Shown piece by piece: positions 24,134-32,366 of a DNA stretch of 64,000 nt. The notes beneath the pieces were generated by a model. The model did not search any database, was not told where the DNA came from, and worked only from the letters and a program-made list of their open reading frames with translations. Location: the NCBI RefSeq assembly GCF_026342405.1, contig NZ_JAPEMU010000001.1:5270001-5334000 (forward strand). Reading direction: 5' to 3'. Source of the DNA: Kitasatospora sp. NBC_00240 (lineage in GTDB: Bacteria > Actinomycetota > Actinomycetes > Streptomycetales > Streptomycetaceae). A program made the translations under genes and the position numbers. The first letter of the stretch is position 1. Each line of letters opens with the position of its first letter.

Positions 24134-24892
24134 TCAGCACGGGCTTGCCGTCCCGGTGGCCCGAGCCCCGCCGGACCCGGCGCGCTCCTCCACCACCCGG
24201 CCGTCCCGCAGCAGGACCACCCGGTCCGCCCACTGTGCATGACGGGGGTCGTGGGTGACCACGACGGCGGCGGCCCCGGCGTCGCACCGGGCCCGAAGGA
24301 CGGTCAGCACGCCCTCGCCCGTGGTGGAGTCGAGGGCACCGGTCGGCTCGTCGGCGAGCACCAGCCGCCGGTCACCGATCAGCGCGCGGGCGATGGCGAC
24401 CCGCTGCTGCTGGCCGCCGGACAGCTGGTCGGGGAACCGGTCGGCCAGTTCGGCGATCCCGACCTCGGTGAGCGCGGCCTGCGCCTCTTCCCTGGTCCGG
24501 CGCCCCGGCGCCCCGTCCAGCTCGCGCGGCAGGGCGACGTTCTCGGCGGCGGTCAGCGTCGGAATCAGGTTGAAGTCCTGGAACACGTACCCGATCGCGC
24601 GGCGCCGGACGGCGGACAACGCGCTCCGGGACAGTCCGCCCAGCCCCTGCCCCTCCACCAGGACCTCGCCGGAGGTGGCACTGTCCAGCCCACCGGCCAG
24701 CCCGAGCAGGGTGGACTTGCCCGAGCCGCTGGGGCCCATCACAGCGACGAATTCTCCCGGAAGCACCGTCAGGTCCACCTCGCGCAGCGCGTGCACCCGT
24801 GCCCCGTCCTGCCCGTGCGTCCGGGAGAGCCCCCGCAACTGCAGGACGGCCCGCTGCCCGGGCACCCGCTCCCGTGTGGTCGTGCTCGTCAC
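24134..24892 (-). CDS. ABC transporter ATP-binding protein
   Basis: A 252-residue ATPase of the MacB/LolD type. It has Walker A GPSGSGKS (residues 53-60), Q-loop VFQDFNLIPTLTAAENV, signature LSGGQQQR, Walker B LVLADEPTGALDS and the H-loop THDPRHAQ. It powers the FtsX-type permease encoded downstream. The start is GTG 24892 (MTSTTTRERV), with GGAAGAG upstream. The 24-bp palindrome at 24993-25016 lies 100 bases before the start and probably controls the operon. No regulator gene lies next to it. Confidence 0.95.
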   Translation of the reverse strand: MTSTTTRERVPGQRAVLQLRGLSRTHGQDGARVHALREVDLTVLPGEFVAVMGPSGSGKSTLLGLAGGLDSATSGEVLVEGQGLGGLSRSALSAVRRRAIGYVFQDFNLIPTLTAAENVALPRELDGAPGRRTREEAQAALTEVGIAELADRFPDQLSGGQQQRVAIARALIGDRRLVLADEPTGALDSTTGEGVLTVLRARCDAGAAAVVVTHDPRHAQWADRVVLLRDGRVVEERAGSGGARATGTASPC

Positions 24893-24992
24893 TCGTCGGC
24901 TCTCTTCCTGTGGCTGCCGCCGGTGGCGGCAAGGCTATGACCTGGCGTCACCGCCCCGGCCGCGTGGCCCGGCCGATACGCCGAGCCTCTAC

Positions 24993-25016
24993 ATACCGAG
25001 TATGCATACCCGGTAT
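24993..25016. promoter_or_regulatory. 24-bp palindromic operator before the ABC exporter operon
   Basis: A near-perfect dyad: ATACCGaGTATG (24993-25004) mirrored by CATACcCGGTAT (25005-25016), with a single mismatched pair. It is AT-rich in a GC-rich context. The form is that of TetR- or PadR-type operators that repress two-gene ABC exporters. It lies 100 bases upstream of the ATPase start. Confidence 0.65.
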
Positions 25017-25306
25017 ACGGGGGCGCAAGGTGATCACCCGCCATTGCCCTTTCGGGCAGCAGGGGTGGTTCGCGGGGGCAGCCCGGCGTCCGGACGTGGG
25101 GCGGCGTCCCGAGCGGGCCGCCCCGAGCCGGATTGCTGGAAAGAAGGAGCTGAGAAGCCCGGCCCGGGGCCAGGACGGACCACGGCCCGGCCGTCCGCCG
25201 TCGGACGACACCGACCGGGGCGGTCCGCCCGCCCGACGTCTCCTCAGCAGTCCTTGCCCGCAGTCGGGGCCCGGCGGAACGTCGCCCAAGCTCGCGCCGG
25301 CATACG

Positions 25307-25344
25307 GCAGAGGCCCCGTCGGAACTCTCCGATGGGGCCTCTGC
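25307..25344 (-). terminator. Terminator of the small orphan gene
   Basis: Arms gcagaggcccc and ggggcctctgc, extended inward by a G.T pair and tcgga/tccga, close on a 4-base loop. It lies directly after the stop at 25346, which supports that small gene being expressed. Confidence 0.75.
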
Positions 25345-25345
25345 A

Positions 25346-25603
25346 CTACTCGGTCGGGGTTGCCGGATCACCGCCGGGTCCGTGCCATTCACCCGTGGAG
25401 TGATGATCCCGATGGTAGAGAAGCTGATTCCGGTCGACCTGGTGGGACGGAAGTTCGCGCAAGTGCCCGATCGCCGCCCCCGAGGGCCCGATCGCCCACA
25501 GCAGCGTGATCGGTTGGTGGCGAGCCGACAGCGCAAACGACTGGTCGACGGGCAGAGCCTCGACAACTTCGCAGATCTCATCCACAAGACTCGACATCAC
25601 CAC
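25346..25603 (-). CDS. Small protein of unknown function
   Basis: An 85-residue protein I do not recognise. It begins VVMSSLVDEICEVVEALP, has a hydrophobic core (ITLLWAIGPSGAAIGHL) and ends in a His/Asp/Gly-rich tail (YHRDHHSTGEWHGPGGD). The start is GTG 25603 (GGAGGG 5 bases upstream) or ATG 25597; a longer frame reaches 25657. Its GC at third positions is lower than in neighbours, with several A/T-ending codons, suggesting foreign origin. Support for a real gene is the Shine-Dalgarno, coding-like composition and a perfect terminator two bases after the stop. Similar short proteins often accompany XRE regulators in actinomycetes, but none is seen here. Confidence 0.5.
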   Translation of the reverse strand: MVMSSLVDEICEVVEALPVDQSFALSARHQPITLLWAIGPSGAAIGHLRELPSHQVDRNQLLYHRDHHSTGEWHGPGGDPATPTE

Positions 25604-26059
25604 GGAAGCCCTCCGACGATCTGCTGGGCGATCTTCGTACGACGCAACGCATCGCACCGTCCCCGGGTTCCGCGCCCAACCAGCCAGCCTCGTTCAAGGA
25701 ACGGCGGATGGCATACCTCGACCTCCACGAGGCCGAGGTGCCGCAGCGCGCTCGTCAGGCACCCTGAGCGCCGATCGCGTGGGGCGCCTGGACGGCTCGG
25801 CCCAGGCCCGGTGCCCCCCACGTCACACCGGAGATGCGGCGGGTGGTTTTGGTGGGCCTGGCGGGGACGTGGGAGGCGTCACAGGACGGCGCCGGGAGAG
25901 CGTCGACGGCCCTCGACACACTGCTGAGAGCGCGTCAGTAGCTGTCGCTGGGAGGAGCTCCCCTGCGGGGTGCTCCCAGAATTCTCCACAGGGGCTCGGG
26001 GAAAACAGTCAGGGCCGGTAACCCTTGCGGGTCACCGGCCCTGAGCTGGTGTTACTGGG
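25604..26059. other. Unassigned region between small gene and tRNA-Pro
   Basis: A 456-base stretch of lower GC than its surroundings. I found no convincing gene; short plus-strand codons around 25710-25770 (MAYLDLHEAEVPQRARQAP) look protein-like but are too short to assign. A bulged hairpin (ctgggag to ctcccag) lies at 25948-25979, a lone DnaA-box-like ttctccaca at 25982-25990 and the tRNA terminator at 26009-26044. It may be a remnant of an element at the tRNA 3' side. Confidence 0.4.
26009..26044 (-). terminator. Rho-independent terminator of tRNA-Pro
   Basis: Arms tcagggccggt-a-accc and gggt-c-accggccctga around ttgc, 15 of 16 pairs. On the minus strand it is followed by GACTGTTTTCC, with a short T tract. 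It begins 16 bases after the tRNA 3' end. Confidence 0.8.
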
Positions 26060-26133
<74 letters not shown>

Positions 26134-26245
26134 GTCCTGCTGGTGTTGCCTCCGTCTCCGGTGCAACGAGTAGAACTCTACCGGACGCTCGCCGGGAGAC
26201 GAAATCCGATTCCCGGCGAGCCTTCGGTGCAGGTCAGTGGGTGGG

Positions 26246-27187
26246 TCAGCGGGCCGCGACGAGGGTGAGGAGGGTGGCCTCCGGCGGGCAGGCGAAGCGG
26301 ACGGGGGTGTAGCGGTTGGTGCCGCAGCCGGCCGAGACGTGCAGGTGGGAGAGGCGGCCGCCGGCCTGGTGGGTGGAGAGGCCCTTGACCCGCTTCGCGT
26401 CCAGGTCGCAGTTGGTGACCAGGGCGCCGTAGAAGGGGATGCAGAGCTGGCCGCCGTGGGTGTGGCCCGCGAGGATCAGGGGGTAGCGGTCGGCGGTGAA
26501 GGCGTCCAGGACGCGCAGGTACGGGGCGTGGACGACCGCGAGCGAGAGGTCGGCGTCGGCGGACGGGCCGCCTGCCACCTCGGCGTAGCGGTCGCGGCGG
26601 ATGTGCGGGTCGTCGAGGCCGGTGAACTCGATGTCGAGGCCGCCGATCGGCAGCCGGCCGCGGCGGTTGGTGAGGTCGAGCCAGCCGGCGGCGTCGAAGC
26701 CGTCGCGGAGCTTCTCCCAAGGGTTGTGGACGGCGCCGGTGATGCCGCGCTTGCCGGTGCCGTCGGGGTTGTTCAGGCCGTGCATGCCGCTGCGCATGGC
26801 GGAGAGGTAGCGGGCCGGGTTCTTGCGGGCCGGGCCGTAGTAGTCGTTGGAGCCGAACACGTAGACACCGGGGAAGTCCATCAGCGGCCCGAGCGCGTCC
26901 AGGGTGGCGGGTACGCCCAGCGGGTCGGAGAGGTTGTCACCGGTGTTCACCACGAGGTCGGGGCGGAGTCCGGCAAGGCTCTTCAGCCAGCGCTGCTTCT
27001 TCTCCTGCCCGCTCACCATGTGAATGTCGGAGACCTGCAGCACCCGGATGGGCCGGGCGCCCTTCGGCAGGACGGGCACGTCGATCCGGCGCAGCCGGAA
27101 CGAGCGGACCTCGTACCCGGCGGAGTAGGCGAGGCAGGCGGCGCCGGTGGCGGCGATTCCGAGGGGGACGGAGTACAGCGGTCGCAT
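26246..27187 (-). CDS. Membrane-anchored metallophosphoesterase
   Basis: A 313-residue calcineurin-like phosphoesterase of the YkuE/Rv3683 type. An N-terminal membrane helix (about 5-23) is followed by the dimetal motifs: Asp54-x-His56 (VSDIH), Gly83-Asp84-Asn85 (TGDN), Asn114 in GSND, His220 (VVHAP) and Gly241-His-Thr-His-Gly-Gly246. Members hydrolyse phosphodiesters or lipid-linked phosphates at the membrane face; the substrate is not known. The start ATG 27187 gives MRPLYSVPLGIAATGAACLAYS. In M. tuberculosis the same gene lies next to ponA2, as it does here. Confidence 0.93.
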   Translation of the reverse strand: MRPLYSVPLGIAATGAACLAYSAGYEVRSFRLRRIDVPVLPKGARPIRVLQVSDIHMVSGQEKKQRWLKSLAGLRPDLVVNTGDNLSDPLGVPATLDALGPLMDFPGVYVFGSNDYYGPARKNPARYLSAMRSGMHGLNNPDGTGKRGITGAVHNPWEKLRDGFDAAGWLDLTNRRGRLPIGGLDIEFTGLDDPHIRRDRYAEVAGGPSADADLSLAVVHAPYLRVLDAFTADRYPLILAGHTHGGQLCIPFYGALVTNCDLDAKRVKGLSTHQAGGRLSHLHVSAGCGTNRYTPVRFACPPEATLLTLVAAR

Positions 27188-27292
27188 CGGTCCATGCTCT
27201 CAGACGGTGGATCAGCCGGTGCACGGCCGGTCGGCCCCGGCGGCCCGGGCCCGGCCGGCCGTGCACCGGGGCCGCCGGCCGCCGGTTGGGCC

Positions 27293-28549
27293 TCAGGCGC
27301 TGCGGCGGCGCCGGGCCAGCCAGAGCGCGCCGCCGCCCGCCGTGAGCAGGGAGGCACCGGCGGCGAGGAGTGCCGGGGCGCGGCCGGCGCCGGTCTCGGC
27401 GAGCCGGCCGTCGGTCGAGACGGGAGCCTCGGACGGGGCCGAGGTGGTGGGGGTGGCGGGGGTGGTGGGCACCGGGGCCGAGGCGGAGGCGGTGGCGGTG
27501 GCGGAGGGCGCCGGCGTGGTGGGGGCGGTGCTGCTCGGAGCCGGGGCCGGGGACTGCGTCCCGGTGGCTGCGGTGACCTTCACCGTGGCCCCCTGGGCGC
27601 AGTGGGTGGTGCCGCGGAAGGGCGTGTCCTTGCCCTCGTTGACGAAGACGCACGGGTTGAGCTTGATGTCGCCGGCCGGAGTGGTCGCGTCGAAGGAGAC
27701 CCGGACCCGGGTGGTCGTGGTGGTGCCGCTGCGGATGGCGGAGTCGCGCCCTTCCAGGTAGACGCCGGGCTGGGTGTCGGCCGCACCGGGGAGCACCTGG
27801 GCGAGCTTGCTCCAGGAACCGTCGGCCTTGCGGACCTGGACGGTGGCGTGCGTGTCGGTGAAGAGGACGTTGCCGACGTTGATGTAGTCGGAGAGCGTCG
27901 GGTTGGCCAGCACGGCGTCGAACTCGATCGGGGCGCCGCCGGCCACGGCCGCGGCCGGCACGTGGGCGAGTGAGGTGGAGATCGAGTCGACCCCGATGGT
28001 CTTGGTCGACTGGTCCAGCGCGACGTGGGAGCCGTCGAGGGAGGAAACGGCCGAGCGCAGGTCGATGGAGCGGAAGCCGCCGTTGCTGGCGCCGTGGTGC
28101 GGCAGGCCCATCGGGGCGCCGATGCGCAGCTTCAGCGTGGTGCTGCCGCCGGCCGGGACGGTGACCACCGAGGGCAGCTCGCCGTCGTAGTGAGCGGTCT
28201 CGTTGGTGGCGAACTCCAGGGGGACGGACTTCCAGGCGCCGTCCGCCGGGTCCTTGTAGTCGATGACGATGGCGTCGGGGGGCGTGCCCAGCTCGGTGGT
28301 GGTGCTCAGGTACAGGTGGTACCCGGCGTCCTCGGCGGTCGGGTTGCTGATGGTCTCGGTGAACTCGACCGGCTGCCCGGCGAAGCCGACCGAGGCCGGG
28401 GCCTGGACGGTGAGCTTGGCCTCGGGCGCGGTCTCGGCGAAGGCGGCGGGGGCGGACAGCAGCAGCGTCCCGGTGGCCAGTACGACCCCGAGGGTGGCGG
28501 CGGTGGTGATGGTGCGGCGCGAGCGGCGGGTGCGGGTGGTGACGGACAT
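27293..28549 (-). CDS. LAETG-anchored cell-surface protein
   Basis: A 418-residue secreted surface protein. It has a signal peptide (residues 1-38, ending SAPAAFA), two beta-sandwich-like domains without a known name (about 40-185 and 195-325; VEFTETISNPTAEDAGYHLYLST and IEFDAVLANPTLSDYINVGNVLF resemble CARDB or DUF11-like folds), a Ala/Pro/Ser/Thr wall-spanning linker (about 330-378) and a sorting signal LAETG (383-387) followed by a hydrophobic helix and RRRRSA. The LAxTG form is that recognised by class E sortases of streptomycetes, which anchor aerial-hyphae proteins. The start ATG 28549 has AGGGGGAA upstream. It lies between the phosphoesterase and the convergently placed GatB/YqeY gene. 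Confidence 0.88.
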   Translation of the reverse strand: MSVTTRTRRSRRTITTAATLGVVLATGTLLLSAPAAFAETAPEAKLTVQAPASVGFAGQPVEFTETISNPTAEDAGYHLYLSTTTELGTPPDAIVIDYKDPADGAWKSVPLEFATNETAHYDGELPSVVTVPAGGSTTLKLRIGAPMGLPHHGASNGGFRSIDLRSAVSSLDGSHVALDQSTKTIGVDSISTSLAHVPAAAVAGGAPIEFDAVLANPTLSDYINVGNVLFTDTHATVQVRKADGSWSKLAQVLPGAADTQPGVYLEGRDSAIRSGTTTTTRVRVSFDATTPAGDIKLNPCVFVNEGKDTPFRGTTHCAQGATVKVTAATGTQSPAPAPSSTAPTTPAPSATATASASAPVPTTPATPTTSAPSEAPVSTDGRLAETGAGRAPALLAAGASLLTAGGGALWLARRRRSA

Positions 28550-28984
28550 CGAATTCCCCCTGAATTCTGGCTGCGGGCATGCGTCAGCAGCGATTGGCGG
28601 TGCCGGTGGATGTGCGGCGGGCCGAAATTGCTGCGGCGGCCGGGTAGTGCTTTGCCGTACTCGGACGGTTTCCCGTCCGCCTGTCGTCCTCGGGTGGACG
28701 GTGGTCCGCCGGTTGTCCGCGGCGTGCTGTCCGTCGTCCCGTTCGTCCTGCTGGTGCTGCTGGTGCTGCTGGTCCCGTTGGTGGTGGTGCCGGCCTTGCT
28801 GGTCGTGCGGGCGGGTTCTGGTCCGCCCGTCTCCTCGGGGGCTTTCTCGCCCCTCAGTTATGAAGACGTGTGGCGCGGGTCGGGGTTGCAGGTGGGTTCG
28901 GAATTTCTTCGGGAGTTTCTTCGGCAGTTCCGGCCGGCTGCTTAATCCGGGGCGGTCTGCCGCGCCAGGTGCGAGACTCGGGGC
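28550..28984. other. Intergenic region upstream of the surface-protein gene
   Basis: A 435-base stretch with divergent promoters for the surface protein (minus) and the YqeY gene (plus). It includes a tandem ctgctggtg triplet-type repeat (about 28747-28785) and an AT-richer part (28868-28935). I see no gene in it. Confidence 0.45.
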
Positions 28985-29440
28985 ATGACGACGCTCAAGG
29001 AGCAGCTGCATGAGGACCTCACGGCTGCCATCAGGACTCGGGACGAGCTGCGCTCCTCCACCATCCGGCTGACGCTGGCCGCGGTCACCAGCGAGGAGGT
29101 GGCCGGCGAGACGAAGCGTGAGCTCTCGGACGACGAGGTGCTGAAGGTGCTCGCCCGGGAGGCGAAGAAGCGCCGGGAGGCCGCGGAGGCCTTCGACACG
29201 GCCGGCCGGACGGAGTCGGCCGCGCGGGAGCGGGCCGAGGGCGAGGTGCTGGCGGGCTACCTGCCGAAGCAGCTCTCGGACGAGGAGCTGGCGGCCGTCG
29301 TGGCCGAGGCGGTGGCGGCCAGCGGGGCGAGCGGTCCGCAGGGCATCGGCGCGGTGATGAAGCTGGTGAAGCCGAAGGTCGACGGGCTGGCCGAGGGTGG
29401 CCGGGTCGCCGCCGCGGTCCGGGCCGCCCTGGCGGGCTGA
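28985..29440 (+). CDS. GatB/YqeY domain protein
   Basis: A 151-residue YqeY protein: N-terminal helical part (TTLKEQLHEDLTAAIRTRDELRSSTIRLTLAAVTSEEV), then the Lys/Arg/Glu-rich helix (LKVLAREAKKRREAAEAFDTAGR) and the GatB-like C-terminal fold (LPKQLSDEELAAVVAEAV, GAVMKLVKPKVDGLAEGGRVAAAVRAAL). It resembles the tRNA-binding tail of the Glu-tRNA(Gln) amidotransferase B subunit; its actual role is not settled. The start ATG 28985 and full length match the family. It ends 87 bases before a strong bidirectional terminator. Confidence 0.92.
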   Translation: MTTLKEQLHEDLTAAIRTRDELRSSTIRLTLAAVTSEEVAGETKRELSDDEVLKVLAREAKKRREAAEAFDTAGRTESAARERAEGEVLAGYLPKQLSDEELAAVVAEAVAASGASGPQGIGAVMKLVKPKVDGLAEGGRVAAAVRAALAG

Positions 29441-29527
29441 CCCGCCCACGCCGGGGCCCCGCACCGGAGCTCCGCAGGGGCCCGGCCCGGACGTACGCAG
29501 GCCGCGCCGCACACGCCAGGAACGTCC

Positions 29528-29563
29528 GAGGGGGCGCCTCCCGAATCCGGGAGGCGCCCCCTC
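29528..29563. terminator. Bidirectional terminator between YqeY and PBP genes
   Basis: Perfect 15-bp arms gagggggcgcctccc and gggaggcgccccctc around a 6-base loop. It lies between the convergent YqeY and penicillin-binding protein genes and can serve both. Confidence 0.85.
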
Positions 29564-29564
29564 A

Positions 29565-29639
29565 GTGGTTCAAGCGCCTGTGGTTCAAGCGCCTGTGGTT
29601 CAAGCGCTGTGGTTCAAGCGCTGTGGTTGTTCAGGCGCT
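29565..29639. repeat. 14-15-bp tandem repeat, five copies
   Basis: Units gtggttcaagcgcct (29565, 29580), gtggttcaagcgct (29595, 29609) and a variant with ttgttcagg (29623). The repeat lies between the terminator and the end of the PBP gene, in non-coding DNA. Confidence 0.85.
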
Positions 29640-29655
29640 GTGGTCCGGCCCCGGC

Positions 29656-31953
29656 TCAGTGCCCGCCGGGCCTGCCGTTCCCGCCGTTGTTCCCGTTGCC
29701 GTTCCCGCCGCCGATGATGCCCGGCGGGAGGGTGAAGCCGCCGCCGATCATTCCGCCGGCGCCGGCGCCGTTCGCCGCCGCGTCGCCGCTGGGCGGGGTC
29801 GCGGTGGCGTTGGGGTCGGGCTTGGGGGCCGGGTCGGGGATGTTGATGGTGGTGAAGTCCTGTCGGGGGGAGCCGGCCAGGGCCTGGTTCATCGCCAGCT
29901 GCCAGATCGGGCCGGGGCCGGTGGCACCGAAGACGGTGTCGAAGTAGTGGCCGCCGATGGTGATGTTGTTCATCTCCACACCGCCGGCCGGGCCGCCGAG
30001 CCAGACGGCGGTGGCGAGCTGCGGGGTGTAGCCGTTGAACCAGGCGGCCTTCTTCTTGTCCGTGGTACCGGTCTTACCGGCGATCTTGCGGCCGTCGTCC
30101 AGCTGGAGCGAGGCGCCGGTGCCCTTCTCGGTCACGTTCAGCAGGACGGTGTTGAGCGCGTCCGCGGTGCCTTCGGAGAAGGCCTGGCTGCAGGTGCTCG
30201 CCGGGACCGGGACGTCCTTGCCGTCCACCGTGGTGATCTTGCTGATCGCGACCGGGGTGCAGTACTTGCCGCGGGCGGCGAAGGTCGCGTAGACGTTCGC
30301 CATGGTCAGCGGGCTGAGCTCCAGGGTGCCGAGGACCATCGAGGGGACCTCCACGAAGGGGTCGCCCTTGGCGGTCTGGCTGATGCCGAGCTTGTTGGCC
30401 ATCTGCTTCATCGCGCAGAGGCCGACCTGCTGCTCCATCTGGACGAAGTAGGTGTTGACCGACTTGGCCATCGCCTCCTTCAGCTCGTACGGGCCGACCT
30501 CGCTCGCGGACTCGTTGCCGACGCTGCGGTCCTTGCCCTTGGCGTTGTTCTTCCAGGTGCCGGCGCAGGTGGTCATCGACGGGTAGTCGATCCGGTTCTC
30601 GGACGGGAAGGCCTGGGTGGGGGGCATCCCGGACTCCAGGGCCGCCGCCGCCAGGATCGGCTTGAAGGTCGAGCCGGTCTGGAAGCCGTTGCCGCCGCCC
30701 ATCGACGCGTCGACGTTGAGGTTGACCACGGTCTGGTTCTTGTTCGGGTCCAGGCCGTACGGGCGGGTCTGCGCCATCGCGAGGATCTTGCCGCTGCCGG
30801 GCTCCATCATGGTGGCGGCGGCCGAGACCGGGTCGGTGACCTTGACCTTCTTGGTCACGGCGTTCTGTGCGGCGGCCTGCTTGTCCGGGTCGAGGGTGGT
30901 GTAGATGTTCAGGCCGCCCTGGTCCCAGAGCTTCTTGCGCTCGGCGGCGCTCTTGCCGAAGGTCGGGTCCTGCTTCACCACGTGGCGGACGTAGTCGCAG
31001 AAGAAGCCCATGCCGGCCTGGGCGGTGATGCAGCCGTTCTGCGGGTCCTTGTACTTCAGGCCCAGCGGGGCGGCCTTGGCCTCCTTGGCCTGGTCCGCGG
31101 TGATGTGCTTGTTCTCCAGCAGTTTGTCGATCACCACGTTGCGGCGCTTGAGGGCGGCCTCGGGGAAGCGCACCGGGTCGTACGCCGACGGGTTCTGCAC
31201 CAGACCGGCGAGCATCGCGGCCTCGGGGACGGTGAGGTCCTTGTTGCTCTTGCTGAAGTAGCGCTGGGAGGCGGCCTCGACACCGTACGCCTGGTGCCCG
31301 TAGAAGGTGATGTTGAGGTAGTTGGTGAGGATCTGGTCCTTGGTCAGGTCCTCCTCCAGCTTGATGGCGTACTTCAGCTCCTGGATCTTGCGGCCCAGGG
31401 TCTTTCGCTGTGCCTCCTGGACGGCCGCCACGTCGTCGCCGGCCTTCTCGACGTTGACGTTCTTCACGTACTGCTGGGTGAGGGTGGAGGCGCCCTGGGC
31501 GGTGGTGCCGCTCTCGGCGTTCTTGCTGGCCGCGCGGAGCACGCCCTTGAGGTCGACCGCGCCGTGCTCGTAGAAGCGGGCGTCCTCGATGTCGACCTGG
31601 GCCTGGCGCATCACCGGGGCCATCTGCTCGGCGGTCAGCACCGTCCGGTCGCGCTCGTAGACCTTCGCGATCAGGCCGCCCTTGGCGTCGAAGATCTGGG
31701 TCGCCTGGGAGAGCGCGGGCGTCTTGAAGTCGTCCGGGATGTTCGCGAAGCTCTCGGCGGTGTTCTTGGCCGTGAGCCCCAGGGCGCCGACGGCGGGCAG
31801 TGCCATGCCGGCCAGCAGCACGCCGGACAGCACGCTGACACCCAGGAACTTGATTCCGAGCCCCGCCATGTCGAGCGGTGAGCCGCGTCCGTCGCCGCTC
31901 GGAGATCCTGGGTTGCCGGGGCGCTGGGATGCCATGGGGCGCTTCGGTGCCAT
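29656..31953 (-). CDS. Bifunctional penicillin-binding protein (PonA2-type)
   Basis: A 765-residue class A PBP that polymerises and cross-links peptidoglycan. It has a short cytoplasmic tail, a membrane helix (about 35-58), a transglycosylase domain with the catalytic-Glu motif EDARFYEHGAVD and the later TLTQQYVKN motif, and a transpeptidase domain with STFK (in QTGSTFKP), SVN (KSVNTYF) and KTG (AGKTGTT). The C-terminal 60 residues are Pro/Gly/Asn-rich. It matches the PonA2 group, which sits beside whiB4 (wblA orthologue) in mycobacteria, as here. I take ATG 31953, but ATG 31935 is equally possible; neither has a strong ribosome binding site. It is divergent from wblA with 413 bases between. 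Confidence 0.93.
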   Translation of the reverse strand: MAPKRPMASQRPGNPGSPSGDGRGSPLDMAGLGIKFLGVSVLSGVLLAGMALPAVGALGLTAKNTAESFANIPDDFKTPALSQATQIFDAKGGLIAKVYERDRTVLTAEQMAPVMRQAQVDIEDARFYEHGAVDLKGVLRAASKNAESGTTAQGASTLTQQYVKNVNVEKAGDDVAAVQEAQRKTLGRKIQELKYAIKLEEDLTKDQILTNYLNITFYGHQAYGVEAASQRYFSKSNKDLTVPEAAMLAGLVQNPSAYDPVRFPEAALKRRNVVIDKLLENKHITADQAKEAKAAPLGLKYKDPQNGCITAQAGMGFFCDYVRHVVKQDPTFGKSAAERKKLWDQGGLNIYTTLDPDKQAAAQNAVTKKVKVTDPVSAAATMMEPGSGKILAMAQTRPYGLDPNKNQTVVNLNVDASMGGGNGFQTGSTFKPILAAAALESGMPPTQAFPSENRIDYPSMTTCAGTWKNNAKGKDRSVGNESASEVGPYELKEAMAKSVNTYFVQMEQQVGLCAMKQMANKLGISQTAKGDPFVEVPSMVLGTLELSPLTMANVYATFAARGKYCTPVAISKITTVDGKDVPVPASTCSQAFSEGTADALNTVLLNVTEKGTGASLQLDDGRKIAGKTGTTDKKKAAWFNGYTPQLATAVWLGGPAGGVEMNNITIGGHYFDTVFGATGPGPIWQLAMNQALAGSPRQDFTTINIPDPAPKPDPNATATPPSGDAAANGAGAGGMIGGGFTLPPGIIGGGNGNGNNGGNGRPGGH

Positions 31954-32366
31954 GGGGAGAACACTACGTCTCCGAATACCGCACATGGGGGCAGGTGTTC
32001 GCCTAGGCTTGTCACAAGCTTGCGACAGCTTCGCTGTGTGAGCTTCCTTCACTCTTGTGAGTGATGAGCTTTGCCCGAAATGCCCGAGTCTGCAGTGGTT
32101 GGCACGGGTGCGGTACCGCCGAATCGGTGACTCTCCGTGGCGGCCTGCGTGGCGAGAGTTGCCAGTGTGTTCTTGGCAAGGCCTGCGACCTGCGATCACT
32201 CCAACGAGTGAGCTAGCCGGTACCCATAGTCCAATCGGGTCATTCGAGATTGGGCCCGAAGGGGCTGTTGCAACCTGCCGTTCTTCCGTAACGTCCTCAA
32301 CTGGCAACGGTGAATATGCCGTTGCCGCCGTGGGGGAGCCTCGATTCGGGAGAGGACGGCGCCGGC
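31954..32366. other. Divergent control region PBP-wblA
   Basis: A 413-base region of low GC for this genome. It includes two adjacent inverted repeats: gcttgtcacaagc (32008-32020) and acagc-ttc-gctgt (32026-32038). The long leader of wblA follows. No other gene is seen. WblA expression is known to be developmentally controlled in streptomycetes; I cannot assign a specific regulator site. Confidence 0.5.
32008..32038. promoter_or_regulatory. Paired inverted repeats in the PBP-wblA control region
   Basis: Perfect dyads gcttgt-c-acaagc and acagc-ttc-gctgt are separated by 5 bases. They are placed 54-85 bases before the PBP start and 330-360 bases before wblA, suitable for an operator in front of the PBP gene. 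Confidence 0.4.

Larger units (their letters stand above)
24893..25345. other. Region upstream of the ABC operon
   Basis: This 453-base stretch shows no supported gene. It holds the operator palindrome at 24993-25016 and, at its right end, the terminator of the small minus-strand gene. Between about 25030 and 25300 all frames look non-coding (mixed Pro/Arg/Gly). Confidence 0.45.

Noticed and set aside
25982..25990. DnaA-box-like ttctccaca near tRNA-Pro
   Set aside because: A single match to the degenerate consensus, expected by chance; no second box nearby.
30000..31881. Plus-strand frame rich in Leu/Val/His/Gly across the PBP gene
   Set aside because: Antisense of codons with strong third-position GC; not a gene.
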